In this document: in pieces, positions 9,392-17,785 of the stretch | Numbering within the stretch: the stretch's first letter is position 1 | How the letters are laid out: every line of letters begins with the position of its first letter | Assembly (NCBI RefSeq): GCF_042648445.1 | Contig: NZ_JBHRYB010000025.1 | Span: forward strand, 108,924-172,923 | Source of the DNA: Bacterioplanoides pacificum | Lineage (GTDB): Bacteria; Pseudomonadota; Gammaproteobacteria; Pseudomonadales; Oceanobacteraceae | DNA: 64,000 nt | Reading direction: 5' to 3' | Program-made: the position numbers and the translations under genes | Notes under the pieces: generated by a model | The model's input: the letters and a program-made list of their open reading frames with translations, nothing else | Told to the model about the DNA's origin: nothing | Databases searched by the model: none

Positions 9392-9456
9392 TCACTCACT
9401 AACGGCGATACCCAATTGCCCCGGACAAGGGCCTGATTAACGACGAAGCGAAATTT

Positions 9457-10395
9457 ATGTCCGTTTATACCCCGCTCAGCCAGCCTCAGGTGGAAACCTT
9501 TGTGGCGGCTTTCCCGTTTGGCGAACTGCTGAATTACCGCGGCATTGAAGCCGGTGTGGAAAATACCAACTTTTTTGTCACCACCTCCCAGGGTGAGTTT
9601 GTACTGACCATCTTTGAACAACATCGCCACCCGGAAGTTCATGAGCTGGTGTTGCTGGCCCATCATCTGGGCAAAGCCGGACTGCAGGTGCCGGCACCCC
9701 TGGAAGATAATCAGGGTGAGTGGTTACACACACTGGAAGGCAAACCCGCCATTCTATGCCGGCGACTGCCGGGTGAACACATTGAAACGCCCACCGAGGC
9801 TCACTGCTACGCCATTGGTGCCGCTCTGGCAGAATTGCATCAGGCCGCGCAGACACTGGCCCAGCAACGCCCGGACGACCATGGCCTGGACTGGGCCGAG
9901 GCCACCCTTCAGGATCTGGGCGGGGATTTATCCAGCGTGGAAAAAACCCTGTTACAGGACGAAATTCAGTGGCAACGCGACCACCAGAATCAGTGGCAGG
10001 CGCTGCCGAGCGGCTGGATTCATGGCGATTTGTTCCATGACAACGCGCTGTTTGTTGCAGGCAACGCGGAAGTGGGTGCCATTCTTGATCTCTACCATGC
10101 CTGCAGCAGCACGCTGCTGATTGATGTCGCCATCGTTGCCAACGACTGGTGTTGCGACAAACACGGCAACTGGCTGGGCGACAAACAACAGGCACTGTTA
10201 GACGGTTACAACTCAGTACGGCCACTGACGCCGGCCGAACGGGATTGCTGGAACCAGGCATTACGTGCCGCTGCCCTGCGCTGGTGGGTTGGCCGGCTAC
10301 TGATTCGCCGTAAACAACAGCGTCTCGGAGCTGGCTTAAGCAAAGACCCGGGGGAATATCAAACCAAGCTGGAGAAACACCGGCAGCCGGTGTAA
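9457..10395 (+). CDS. thrB: homoserine kinase (ThrB2, aminoglycoside-phosphotransferase fold)
   Basis: Phosphorylates L-homoserine for threonine synthesis. This is the Pseudomonas-type enzyme with the APH/choline-kinase fold, not the GHMP-type ThrB of E. coli. The N-terminal 'SQPQVETFVAAFPFGEL' opening and 'GIEAGVENTNFFV' match that family. The catalytic loop is HGDLFHDN (residues 189-196), followed by the Mg-binding 'GAILDLYHAC'. Length is 312 residues. A strong terminator follows 28 bp after the stop. Confidence 0.92.
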   Translation: MSVYTPLSQPQVETFVAAFPFGELLNYRGIEAGVENTNFFVTTSQGEFVLTIFEQHRHPEVHELVLLAHHLGKAGLQVPAPLEDNQGEWLHTLEGKPAILCRRLPGEHIETPTEAHCYAIGAALAELHQAAQTLAQQRPDDHGLDWAEATLQDLGGDLSSVEKTLLQDEIQWQRDHQNQWQALPSGWIHGDLFHDNALFVAGNAEVGAILDLYHACSSTLLIDVAIVANDWCCDKHGNWLGDKQQALLDGYNSVRPLTPAERDCWNQALRAAALRWWVGRLLIRRKQQRLGAGLSKDPGEYQTKLEKHRQPV

Positions 10396-10422
10396 TCCCG
10401 CGCCGGGTCATCCGTCAGCCAC

Positions 10423-10462
10423 AAAAAAACCGCTGTGAGCCAGGCCCACAGCGGTTTTTTTT
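10423..10462. terminator. bidirectional terminator between thrB and cytochrome c5
   Basis: ACCGCTGTG / CACAGCGGT stem with an A-run on the left and a T8 run on the right. It can end thrB on the plus strand and the convergent cytochrome gene on the minus strand. Confidence 0.93.
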
Positions 10463-10477
10463 ACTATCCGTCCGTTA

Positions 10478-10879
10478 TTAACGGCCAGACATAAATTTGA
10501 TCGCTGCCAGGATTTCGTCGTCAGAACAATCCATGCAGTTACCTTTCGGTGGCATTGCATTAATACCGTTAATCGCGTTCGCAAGCGTCTGGTCCATACC
10601 TTTGGCTAAACGGTCATCCCACGCCGCAGCATCACCATTTTTTGGCGCACCCAGAATGCCGGCACCATGACAAGCAGTACAGGCGGTATTGTAAACGTCT
10701 TCACCAGAGCGTGGACCGGCTGCGGCTACCGGAGCACCACCACAGTCAGAACCCACACACACTTCGCCAACTGGCTTGATGCGGTCACGAATCTTATCGT
10801 TCTGTGCGTCGGTGTTAGCGAAGGATTGTGCCGCTACCAGAGCAGCTGCTGCCAGAATCAGAGCTTTCAGTTGTTTCAC
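10478..10879 (-). CDS. cytochrome c5-type periplasmic monoheme protein
   Basis: A 133-residue exported cytochrome: a signal peptide ending near 'AQSFANTDAQ', a 40-residue linker with a CVGSDC pair, then a single heme site CTACHG. The C-terminal 'AMPPKGNCMDCSDDE' contains the axial Met region and the extra CxxC characteristic of cytochrome c5. It probably shuttles electrons between the bc1 complex and terminal oxidases. The start is a GTG at 10879 with AGAGGA upstream. A shorter paralogue lies at 24301-24600. Confidence 0.9.
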   Translation of the reverse strand: MKQLKALILAAAALVAAQSFANTDAQNDKIRDRIKPVGEVCVGSDCGGAPVAAAGPRSGEDVYNTACTACHGAGILGAPKNGDAAAWDDRLAKGMDQTLANAINGINAMPPKGNCMDCSDDEILAAIKFMSGR

Positions 10880-11120
10880 GGAAGTGTCCTCTTATAAGCC
10901 GATGTCGACTTACCCATTTTTTTAATCACAAGGTTAAAATCGCGGGGGATTATAACGGCATTTTGTAGGGGTTTAAAATCTGATCGCTGAGTTTTCCCCT
11001 GATCGAACTCAAGAGAGGGGAAATTTTCAGTCATTTCAGCGCCATGACTGGAGACAGAACACAGCTCTGGTTAAGCTTGGCAGGCTACACTCCGTTGACT
11101 CACCTTCAGGGAAATACCGC

Positions 11121-12233
11121 ATGAAACGCCGTCAGTTGCTGCAATATCTGCCGTTATCGGCTCTTTTTCTCAGCGTCACCAGCCTGAGCAGTCGCGCTGA
11201 AACCGAATTTGAACGCTATCAGCGCCAGCAACAACAGGGCGTACAACAACTGCGCCAGCAGTGGCAGCGCTATCGCAAAAATTACCTGGCCGCCTACCGC
11301 AACTATCGCCGTCAGCTCAGCCGGGTGTGGAGCAAGCCTCAACTGTCGGATAAAACCCACTGGGTAGAGTACAGTAACGATCTGAAAACCCGCCGGGTGG
11401 TCGATTTCGGCAACAATCAGGTGCAGCTATCTTTTGTCGCCAGTGATGCCGCAGCGCTGACCGATGCCCGCATTCGTGCCGAATTTGAAAAGGTCGTCGC
11501 CGCCACCATTGATCAGGCTTACCATGGCGACCCGGTGCTGAACCAGGCGACCGGCCAGCAACTCCCGGGCAGCCATCAGGCTGTCAGCCAGATCGACCCC
11601 AACGGCATTAACCAACTGCTGCAACAGGCCAAACAACAACGGCAAACAACGGCCAAAGGTGAGGTCGTTACGGTGACCATCCCGCTCAACAGTGATGCCC
11701 TGCCACAACGGGCCCGCGGCTATCTGCCGGTGGTCAAGCAAGCAGCGCACAAATGGCAGGTGCCGGTTGCACTGGTACTCGCCATTATGCAAACCGAATC
11801 GTCCTTTAACCCGATGGCGCGCAGTCATATCCCCGCCTTTGGTCTGATGCAGATTGTACCCGGCAGCGCCGGTCGTGATGCCAGTAAACACGCCTATGGC
11901 AAGGAGCGTTTGTTATCCGGCAAGGAACTGTTTAACCCGGCCACGAATATCGAGCTGGGCTGCGCCTATCTGAACCTGCTCAACAGCCGCTACCTGAAAG
12001 CCATCAAAGATCCACAAAGCCGTCTGTATTGTACCATTGCCGCCTACAACACCGGCGCCGGCAACGTTGCCCGGGCGTTTTCCGGCACCACCTCAGTAAA
12101 TAACGCGGCGAAAAAAATTAATCGTATGTCATCTAAACAGGTGTACGCCCACCTGCGTCAGCACCTGAAATACCAGGAAGCGCGCAATTATATTTATAAG
12201 GTGACTCAGGCGATGCCGGCGTATCAGGCCTAA
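11121..12233 (+). CDS. lytic murein transglycosylase, MltC-like
   Basis: A 370-residue exported peptidoglycan lyase. It has an N-terminal MltC-type domain (about residues 30-190) and a C-terminal SLT lysozyme-like domain with catalytic Glu226 in 'MQTESSFNP', then 'AFGLMQIVP' and 'AAYNTGAGNVARAF'. The leader MKRRQLLQYLP carries twin arginines, and there is no lipobox cysteine. Unlike E. coli MltC, which is a lipoprotein, it may therefore be soluble in the periplasm. It stands alone, 240 bp from each neighbour; those gaps hold no obvious gene. Confidence 0.88.
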   Translation: MKRRQLLQYLPLSALFLSVTSLSSRAETEFERYQRQQQQGVQQLRQQWQRYRKNYLAAYRNYRRQLSRVWSKPQLSDKTHWVEYSNDLKTRRVVDFGNNQVQLSFVASDAAALTDARIRAEFEKVVAATIDQAYHGDPVLNQATGQQLPGSHQAVSQIDPNGINQLLQQAKQQRQTTAKGEVVTVTIPLNSDALPQRARGYLPVVKQAAHKWQVPVALVLAIMQTESSFNPMARSHIPAFGLMQIVPGSAGRDASKHAYGKERLLSGKELFNPATNIELGCAYLNLLNSRYLKAIKDPQSRLYCTIAAYNTGAGNVARAFSGTTSVNNAAKKINRMSSKQVYAHLRQHLKYQEARNYIYKVTQAMPAYQA

Positions 12234-12472
12234 CGCGGTTCCAGCTGCGGCTCACAGCCTGGGAAACGGTCAATAACCTACTGATAACGGCCGCAGCCTG
12301 AATCTGAGCTCCGGATACAAGTAATAAATAAATCAGTAGTCGATTTATCTTAAGCTCTAACCAGTTCACAAACTATTCATCTCTGAGCCAGTAAACTCCG
12401 CCATCCTCAAGTGTAGCTTGCATTGCAGTTGTGGATAGTTAGAGTAAAGCTGTTATTGACAAGGAAATGCCT

Positions 12473-12661
12473 ATGAAAGCATTCATCAAAAGCCTGTGGC
12501 TGGTGCTACTGCTGGCGCCACTGGGCGCCTGTACTCTGAAAGTCGCGGCACCGGAAAAGCCCATCACCATTAACCTGAATGTCAAAATCGAACATGAAGT
12601 TCGGGTGAAGGTTGAGAAGGACCTGGAAAACCTGTTTGAAGCAGAAGACGACCTGTTCTGA
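12473..12661 (+). CDS. ynbE: YnbE-like outer-membrane lipoprotein
   Basis: A 62-residue lipoprotein with signal peptide and lipobox LLAPLGAC, then 'TLKVAAPEKPITINLNVKIEHEVRVKVE', the compact YnbE pattern. In E. coli YnbE stacks with the AsmA-like protein YdbH to form an intermembrane lipid bridge, and YdbL assists. The ATG at 12473 is preferred because AAGGA at 12461 is seven bases upstream; an ATG at 12467 would be too close. ydbL follows after 21 bp, but no ydbH gene is present on either side. Confidence 0.85.
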   Translation: MKAFIKSLWLVLLLAPLGACTLKVAAPEKPITINLNVKIEHEVRVKVEKDLENLFEAEDDLF

Positions 12662-12682
12662 TAACAGCATAAGGAAACAAGC

Positions 12683-13003
12683 ATGAAACAACTGACTGTA
12701 TTTTTCACCGCACTGCTGTTTTCACTCAGCAGCTGGGCACTGGATCTGGACAGTGCCAAAAGCCAGAAACTGGTGGGCGAAAAGAATAACGGCTACCTCG
12801 GCCTGATCGTCAGCAGCAATACTGAGGCCGCTGCCCTGATCAGTGATATCAACCGCAAACGCCGGGCGAAATATCAGAGCATCGCCAACAAACAAAACAC
12901 TCAACTGAAAAATATCGAAACCATCGCCGGTGAAAAACTGACTGCTAAAGCCAAAGCGGCCGGTCAGGCTTATCAGGATGCTTCGGGTAACTGGGTTCAA
13001 TAA
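12683..13003 (+). CDS. ydbL: YdbL family protein (DUF1318)
   Basis: A 106-residue periplasmic protein with a signal peptide ending at 'LSSWALDLD' and the DUF1318 pattern 'AKSQKLVGEKNNGYLGLI', 'INRKRRAKYQSIA' and a terminal 'AYQDASGNWVQ'. YdbL is reported to control YnbE multimer formation in the YdbH-YnbE bridge. An AAGGA site precedes the ATG. It sits between ynbE and lemA in what looks like one transcript; lemA begins 11 bp after its stop. Confidence 0.88.
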   Translation: MKQLTVFFTALLFSLSSWALDLDSAKSQKLVGEKNNGYLGLIVSSNTEAAALISDINRKRRAKYQSIANKQNTQLKNIETIAGEKLTAKAKAAGQAYQDASGNWVQ

Positions 13004-13014
13004 GGAGAATCTGA

Positions 13015-13611
13015 ATGGATATAACAACCATCGTGGTACTGGTCGTAGTCGCTCTGGCGATTATTATGATCATTGGCATTTACAACAAACTGGTGGCTTT
13101 AAAAAACCGTTATGAAAACGGTTTTGCCCAGATCGAAGTCCAGCTGAAGCGCCGCTACGATCTGATCCCGAACCTGGTGGAAACCGCTAAAGCCTATATG
13201 AAACACGAAAGTGAAACGCTGGAAGCCGTGGTGACGGCCCGTAACGAAGCCGCCGCCGGCCTGAAAGCCGCTGCCGAACATCCCGGCGCGGCTGGCGCCA
13301 TGCAACAACTGGCCGGTGCCGAAGGTGCTCTGGCCGGGGCGCTGGGCCGCCTGAACGTCACCATGGAAGCCTACCCGGATCTGAAAGCCAATCAGAATAT
13401 GATGCAGGTATCCGAAGAGCTGAGCAGCAGCGAAAACAAGGTAGCGTTTGCCCGCCAGGCGTTTAACGATGCAGTGACCGCTTATAACAGCTACCGCCAG
13501 TCATTCCCGCCTGTCCTGTTTGCCGGCCTGTTTGGTCATGCAACCGATGCGGAACTGCTGCAGTTTGAAGACAGTGCCCAGATTCAGAGTGCACCAAAAG
13601 TTTCTTTCTGA
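13015..13611 (+). CDS. lemA: LemA family protein
   Basis: A 198-residue protein with one N-terminal membrane helix (about residues 4-24), then the LemA helical domain: 'YNKLVALKNRYENGFAQIEV' start, 'QLKRRYDLIPNLVETAKAYM', and 'FNDAVTAYNSYRQSFP' near the end. LemA proteins are anchored to the inner membrane with the helical bundle outside. Their role is not settled, but genes are often paired with M48 proteases, as here. The start has an AAGGAG site. A hairpin separates it from the protease gene. Confidence 0.93.
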   Translation: MDITTIVVLVVVALAIIMIIGIYNKLVALKNRYENGFAQIEVQLKRRYDLIPNLVETAKAYMKHESETLEAVVTARNEAAAGLKAAAEHPGAAGAMQQLAGAEGALAGALGRLNVTMEAYPDLKANQNMMQVSEELSSSENKVAFARQAFNDAVTAYNSYRQSFPPVLFAGLFGHATDAELLQFEDSAQIQSAPKVSF

Positions 13612-13628
13612 ATCCCTCACCTGTTACG

Positions 13629-13659
13629 CCGCTGACAACCGGTTTGTCGGCGGTATTTT
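13629..13659 (+). terminator. hairpin between lemA and the M48 protease gene
   Basis: CCGCTGACAA pairs with TTGTCGGCGG (one G-T pair) around a CCGGT loop, then TATTTT. The T-run is short, so it may be a partial terminator or a processing/stability hairpin that sets lemA above the protease. Confidence 0.55.
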
Positions 13660-13696
13660 CCCCTCCCTAGACCGAACACATTAAGGTATCCGAACC

Positions 13697-15628
13697 ATGG
13701 ATTTTTTCAGCCATCAGGACCAGGCACGGAAGCGTACCGGCCAACTGGTTATATTATTTGTTCTGGCGGTTTTAACCCTGATTTTTCTGCTGAATATACT
13801 GGTTGCCGGGTTTTTCTGGTTTGACCGGTATGGCTCTTTTAACCCGGCAGACCTGGGTTATATCATTCGCTCGATTCCGGCCGAACAGGCATTGCTGGTC
13901 AGCCTCGGGGTATTAGTGGTCGTCGGCGGCGCCAGTCTGGTGAAGTGGTCGATGTTAAGTGGCGGCGGCAAAACCGTGGCGGAATCCCTCGGTGGTCAGC
14001 AGTTAACGCCGGAAACCAATGATTTCTACGAAAAGCGGGTATTAAACATCGTCGAAGAAATGGCCCTGGCTGCAGGTATGCCGGTGCCACCTGTGTATCT
14101 GCTGGAAGACACCAGCATTAATGCTTTTGCCGCCGGTTACCAGCCTTCTGACGCTGTCATTGGTGTAACCCGAGGCTGTATGGAACAGCTCAGCCGCGAT
14201 CAGCTGCAAGGAGTGATCGCACATGAATTCAGCCACATCCTGAATGGTGACATGCGCCTCAATATCCGTCTGATGGCGATATTATTCGGAATTTTATTTA
14301 TTGGTTTATTGGGCCGGATATTACTGGAAGCCGCATTAAACAGCGGTCGTCGCCGCTCCAGCTCCAGCTCCAGCGATAATAAAAATAATCCGGCCCCGCT
14401 GGTGGCGGTTGGCCTGGGCCTACTGGTCATTGGTTATGGCGGCGTATTTTTTGGCAATTTAATTAAAGCCGCGGTATCGCGTCAGCGTGAGTTTCTGGCC
14501 GATGCCTCCGCGGTGCAGTTTACCCGCAACCCCGACAGTATTGCCGGAGCATTAAAGGTGATCGGCCATGGTGCCGGCAGCGAAATTTCTTCGCCGGAAC
14601 GTAATGAAACGGCTCACCTGTTTTTTGGCCAGGCACTGCCGTTTAAATTTGGCTGGTTTAAAACCCACCCGCCCCTGGAAGAACGTATTAAACGCGTTGA
14701 CCGTAACTGGGACGGCCAGTTTATTGCGCCACAAAAGCGTACAGATGCCGAAGCCGAAGCACCCGACATCGCCGCCACCAGTGCCCCGGCCAGCCGTGTG
14801 GCCGAGCTGGCCACCGCTGTTTCCATGACGACCGGTATGGCAGCGTCGTTATCCAGCTCAACCCTGGCCGATATCGACATGATTGTTGATCAGCTCAGTG
14901 AGCTGGCACACGAAACCTACAGTGCCCGGGCGCTGATTTTTGTATTGTTACTGGCACCAAAATCCAGCATGACCCATCTGCATCAGATGGACCTGATCCG
15001 TGCCAGCCAGGGCAACGATCTGTACAACCTGGTGTCACGCCTGATTACTCTGGCCGAACGTTTACCCGCCAAAGAACGTTTACCGCTGGTAGAAAAATCC
15101 TTCCCGGCACTGAAGCAATTATCAGAAAATCAGTATCAGGATTTCCGCAACACCATTGGCCAGCTGGCCAAGGCCGATGGCGATATCGATATTTTTGAAT
15201 GGTGTTTATACCGTCTGGTAGTACGTTACCTGGAACCGACCTTCAGTGAGGTCAAACCGGTTAAAGCGAAATATAAAAAGCCGGAACAGCTGAGTGACGA
15301 TATTGCCGTTGTACTGTCTTACCTGGCTCATTATGGTCATGATAATCAGGAAGCGGCCGAGCAATCATTTAACGCCGGAGTAACCGCTGCCGACTTTGAC
15401 GGCAACAGTATTCAGCTGCAAACTCTGGATATCGGTACACTGAAACCGCTGAATCAGGCGCTGACCAAAATTACCGAAGCTTACCCACACGTCAAAGGCC
15501 GCATTATTAAAGCGATGGCGGCCTGCGTTAAAGCCGACGGCCAGCTGCGCGTCGTGGAGCTGGATCTGGTCCGCACCATGGCCGCGATTCTGGAAAGCCC
15601 GGTACCCGGTTTATTTGATGAGGAATAA
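13697..15628 (+). CDS. M48 family membrane metalloprotease with long C-terminal extension
   Basis: A 643-residue zinc protease. The catalytic HEFSH lies at residues 176-180, and the third ligand is in 'REFLADASAVQFTRNP'. Membrane helices appear near residues 18-40, 70-85, 190-210 and 235-258, an HtpX-like plan. After the protease domain (to about residue 340) comes an extension of some 300 residues that is not in classical HtpX (about 290 aa). It is helical, with 'AKADGDIDIFEWCLYRLV' and 'KADGQLRVVELDLVRTMAA', which resemble TerB/DUF533-type helical repeats. It probably degrades membrane or envelope proteins together with LemA. Confidence 0.87.
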   Translation: MDFFSHQDQARKRTGQLVILFVLAVLTLIFLLNILVAGFFWFDRYGSFNPADLGYIIRSIPAEQALLVSLGVLVVVGGASLVKWSMLSGGGKTVAESLGGQQLTPETNDFYEKRVLNIVEEMALAAGMPVPPVYLLEDTSINAFAAGYQPSDAVIGVTRGCMEQLSRDQLQGVIAHEFSHILNGDMRLNIRLMAILFGILFIGLLGRILLEAALNSGRRRSSSSSSDNKNNPAPLVAVGLGLLVIGYGGVFFGNLIKAAVSRQREFLADASAVQFTRNPDSIAGALKVIGHGAGSEISSPERNETAHLFFGQALPFKFGWFKTHPPLEERIKRVDRNWDGQFIAPQKRTDAEAEAPDIAATSAPASRVAELATAVSMTTGMAASLSSSTLADIDMIVDQLSELAHETYSARALIFVLLLAPKSSMTHLHQMDLIRASQGNDLYNLVSRLITLAERLPAKERLPLVEKSFPALKQLSENQYQDFRNTIGQLAKADGDIDIFEWCLYRLVVRYLEPTFSEVKPVKAKYKKPEQLSDDIAVVLSYLAHYGHDNQEAAEQSFNAGVTAADFDGNSIQLQTLDIGTLKPLNQALTKITEAYPHVKGRIIKAMAACVKADGQLRVVELDLVRTMAAILESPVPGLFDEE

Positions 15629-15632
15629 ACGT

Positions 15633-16244
15633 ATGTTGCAGCGTTGTCGCAGGATACTGCTGAATCTGAGCTGTGTACTGCTGCTCGCTGGCTGTAACTC
15701 AGTGGAGTTATCACCACTGCCGGCAGATAGCCGTATCCTCGCCTTTGGTGACAGCCTGACCGCCGGTGTTGGCACCAGTAAGGATAACAGCTACCCCGCT
15801 GTACTGCAGTCATTAACAGGGCTGGAAGTCATCAATGCCGGTGTATCCGGCGAAGAAACCGATGCCGGACTGCAGCGCCTGCCCGGGCTGCTCGACCGGC
15901 ATCAGCCACAACTGGTGATTCTGATGGAAGGCGGCAACGATATTTTACGCGGCCGCCCTTACCCACAGATCCAGCAGAATCTGAGTGCAATGATCGAACT
16001 GGTACAGGCCCGCTCCATCCCGCTGGTGCTGGTCGGAGTGCCGGAGAAAAAACTGTTCGCCGGAACCGCACCGTTTTATCAACAGCTGGCAGAACACTAT
16101 TCGCTGGTTTATGCACCCGATCTGATCAGCGACATGATGCTCGACCGATCGTTAAAATCCGACCTGGTACATTTTAATCAGCAGGGTTACCGTCAACTGG
16201 CGGAAGGTCTGCAGCAACTGTTACAACAAACCGGTGCACTGTAG
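15633..16244 (+). CDS. SGNH/GDSL esterase lipoprotein (TesA-like)
   Basis: A 203-residue esterase with all SGNH blocks: GDSL in 'LAFGDSLTAGVG' (nucleophile Ser), a glycine in 'NAGVSGEET', GGND in 'LMEGGNDILRG' and the Asp/His pair in 'SDLVHFNQQGY'. The leader ends in the lipobox LLLAGC, so it is likely a lipoprotein, unlike soluble TesA. The ATG at 15633 is chosen because AGGAA is seven bases upstream, inside the protease stop region. Likely activities are arylesterase, thioesterase or lysophospholipase. It is convergent with the ABC transporter stub. Confidence 0.9.
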   Translation: MLQRCRRILLNLSCVLLLAGCNSVELSPLPADSRILAFGDSLTAGVGTSKDNSYPAVLQSLTGLEVINAGVSGEETDAGLQRLPGLLDRHQPQLVILMEGGNDILRGRPYPQIQQNLSAMIELVQARSIPLVLVGVPEKKLFAGTAPFYQQLAEHYSLVYAPDLISDMMLDRSLKSDLVHFNQQGYRQLAEGLQQLLQQTGAL

Positions 16245-16245
16245 C

Positions 16246-16476
16246 TCAGGCCGCCGGATTAAACTGCAGCTCAGCCAGCCGCTGATACAGTGGTGAGGTC
16301 TGCAACAGTTGCTCATGATTGCCAACGGCAACCAGTTGCCCCTGATCAAACACCGCAATGCGATCGACGTGACGCACCGTTGCCAGCCGGTGAGCAATAA
16401 TCAGCGTGGTGCGATCTTTCATTAATTCATCCAGTGCCTGCTGTACCAGGTGCTCACTCTGACCGGCCGATGACAC
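16246..16476 (-). pseudogene. 3' remnant of an MsbA-type ABC exporter gene
   Basis: About 74 residues match only the end of an ABC exporter ATPase domain: 'SEHLVQQALDELMKDRTTLI' (helix after Walker B/D-loop), the H-loop 'IIAHRLATVRHVDRIAVFD' and a C-terminal 'LVAVGNHEQLL'. Walker A, the signature motif, Walker B and the whole membrane domain are missing. Homology stops near 16467, where the molybdopterin region begins. The stop side is intact, 2 bp from the convergent esterase gene. This is a truncated gene rather than a short functional one. A GTG at 16476 could open it, but no function is expected. Confidence 0.85.
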
Positions 16477-16554
16477 GGTTGAACCTTTTATTTGTCCGAC
16501 GTTCTCACATAGAATGCTGATAACGCCGAAGCTGTCCCGTCTAAGTTTGGCTTA

Positions 16555-16675
16555 CACACTGTGTGAACCTGAATACGACGTGTCAGCCGTGATGGCGCTC
16601 AGACATACGGTCTGGTCGTTGCATCGCCAGGGTTCTGTGGGAAACCACCGGGCCTCCCGCATTTGGAAAGGTGTA
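16555..16675 (+). promoter_or_regulatory. Moco riboswitch (molybdenum cofactor-sensing RNA) upstream of moaA
   Basis: The leader matches the Moco RNA motif known from the E. coli moaA leader. The 3' segment GCCTCCCGCATTTGGAAAGG (16651-16670) is nearly identical to the conserved end of that motif. Upstream 'CAGCCGTGATGGCGCTCAG' and 'GCATCGCCAGGG' match the P2/P3 arms, and a GGTTCTGTGGG/CCACCGGGCC arm lies between. The AAAGG that would serve as ribosome site for moaA is inside the motif, which fits control of translation by cofactor level. Boundaries are approximate. Confidence 0.85.
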
Positions 16676-16680
16676 AAGAG

Positions 16681-17769
16681 ATGAATTCAATGACCCGGAT
16701 TCCGCTCACGCAGCTGGACGCGCGCGAGCCAAAATCTTCCGGGCCCCAACAGGCAAGGCTGCCGAGCGCTGCCGATGTTCCCCGGGCCCGGGACACACAA
16801 TTTAAAGACACGCACGGCCGGCGTTTCAGCTATTTGCGCCTGTCGATCACCGATGTCTGCAACTTCCGCTGTAACTACTGCCTGCCCGATGGTTACCAGT
16901 GTTCGGATAAAACCGAGCCATTAACGCTGGAAGAAATCCGTCAACTGGCTAAAACCTTTGCCGCCCACGGCACCCGCAAGATTCGTATTACTGGCGGTGA
17001 GCCGGTATTGCGCCAGGACCTGCCAGAGATCATCGCCACCCTGAAGCAAACGCCCGGCATTGAAACCGTCGCGCTAACCACCAACGGCTATAAAATCAAC
17101 CAGCACATCGATAACTGGAAAGCCGCCGGTCTGGATCAGCTGAATGTCAGCATTGACAGTTTAGACCCACAAGTATTCCAAACCATTACCGGCCATAACC
17201 GTTTGCACGAGATTCTCACGGGTCTGGATCGGGCACTGGAGCTGGGTTTAAGCCGCGTTAAGGTCAATGCCGTATTACTGAAGGGCCATAATGGCGATCA
17301 GCTCAATCGCTTCCTCGACTGGGTAAAAACCACTCCAATCACGCTGCGCTTTATTGAATTGATGGAAACCGGACAAAACCCGGATTATTTCGCCAAGAAT
17401 CACCTCAGTGGCGAATCCATTAAGCAACAGTTATTGGCAAATGGCTGGCAGCAGAAAATCCGCAGCAAAGACGCCGGACCGGCGCAGGAATTTGATCATC
17501 CGGATTATCAGGGCAGCATTGGCCTGATCATGCCGTACAGCAACGACTTCTGTTCCAGCTGCAACCGGCTGCGAATTTCAGCATTAGGCAAGCTGCATTT
17601 ATGTTTGTTTGGTGAACAAGGTTATGACCTGCGACATTTAATGAAGGAAAATAAACAAACCGAACTGGAAAGCGCTATCCGGCACTTATTACAGGATAAA
17701 AAAGCGAGTCATTTCCTGCACGATGGCAATACCGGTGCCATTCAGCACTTTGCTCAAATTGGCGGTTAA
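16681..17769 (+). CDS. moaA: GTP 3',8-cyclase
   Basis: Radical-SAM enzyme that starts molybdopterin synthesis by rearranging GTP with MoaC. The 362-residue protein has the SAM cluster motif CNFRCNYC, the 'TGGEPVLR' loop and a second iron-sulfur site in 'CSSCNRLRISALGKLHLC'. It ends in the GG tail needed for activity. An N-terminal extension of about 45 residues, rich in Pro/Ala/Arg, precedes the family core. The ATG at 16681 directly follows the riboswitch. It is the first gene of moaA-mobA-moaB-moaC-moaD-moaE. Confidence 0.96.
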   Translation: MNSMTRIPLTQLDAREPKSSGPQQARLPSAADVPRARDTQFKDTHGRRFSYLRLSITDVCNFRCNYCLPDGYQCSDKTEPLTLEEIRQLAKTFAAHGTRKIRITGGEPVLRQDLPEIIATLKQTPGIETVALTTNGYKINQHIDNWKAAGLDQLNVSIDSLDPQVFQTITGHNRLHEILTGLDRALELGLSRVKVNAVLLKGHNGDQLNRFLDWVKTTPITLRFIELMETGQNPDYFAKNHLSGESIKQQLLANGWQQKIRSKDAGPAQEFDHPDYQGSIGLIMPYSNDFCSSCNRLRISALGKLHLCLFGEQGYDLRHLMKENKQTELESAIRHLLQDKKASHFLHDGNTGAIQHFAQIGG

Positions 17770-17785
17770 CAGGTGCGGTTGATGT

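Noticed and set aside
9578..10411. Long antisense open frame over thrB
   Set aside because: Arg/Pro/Cys-rich shadow of a clearly real gene on the other strand.
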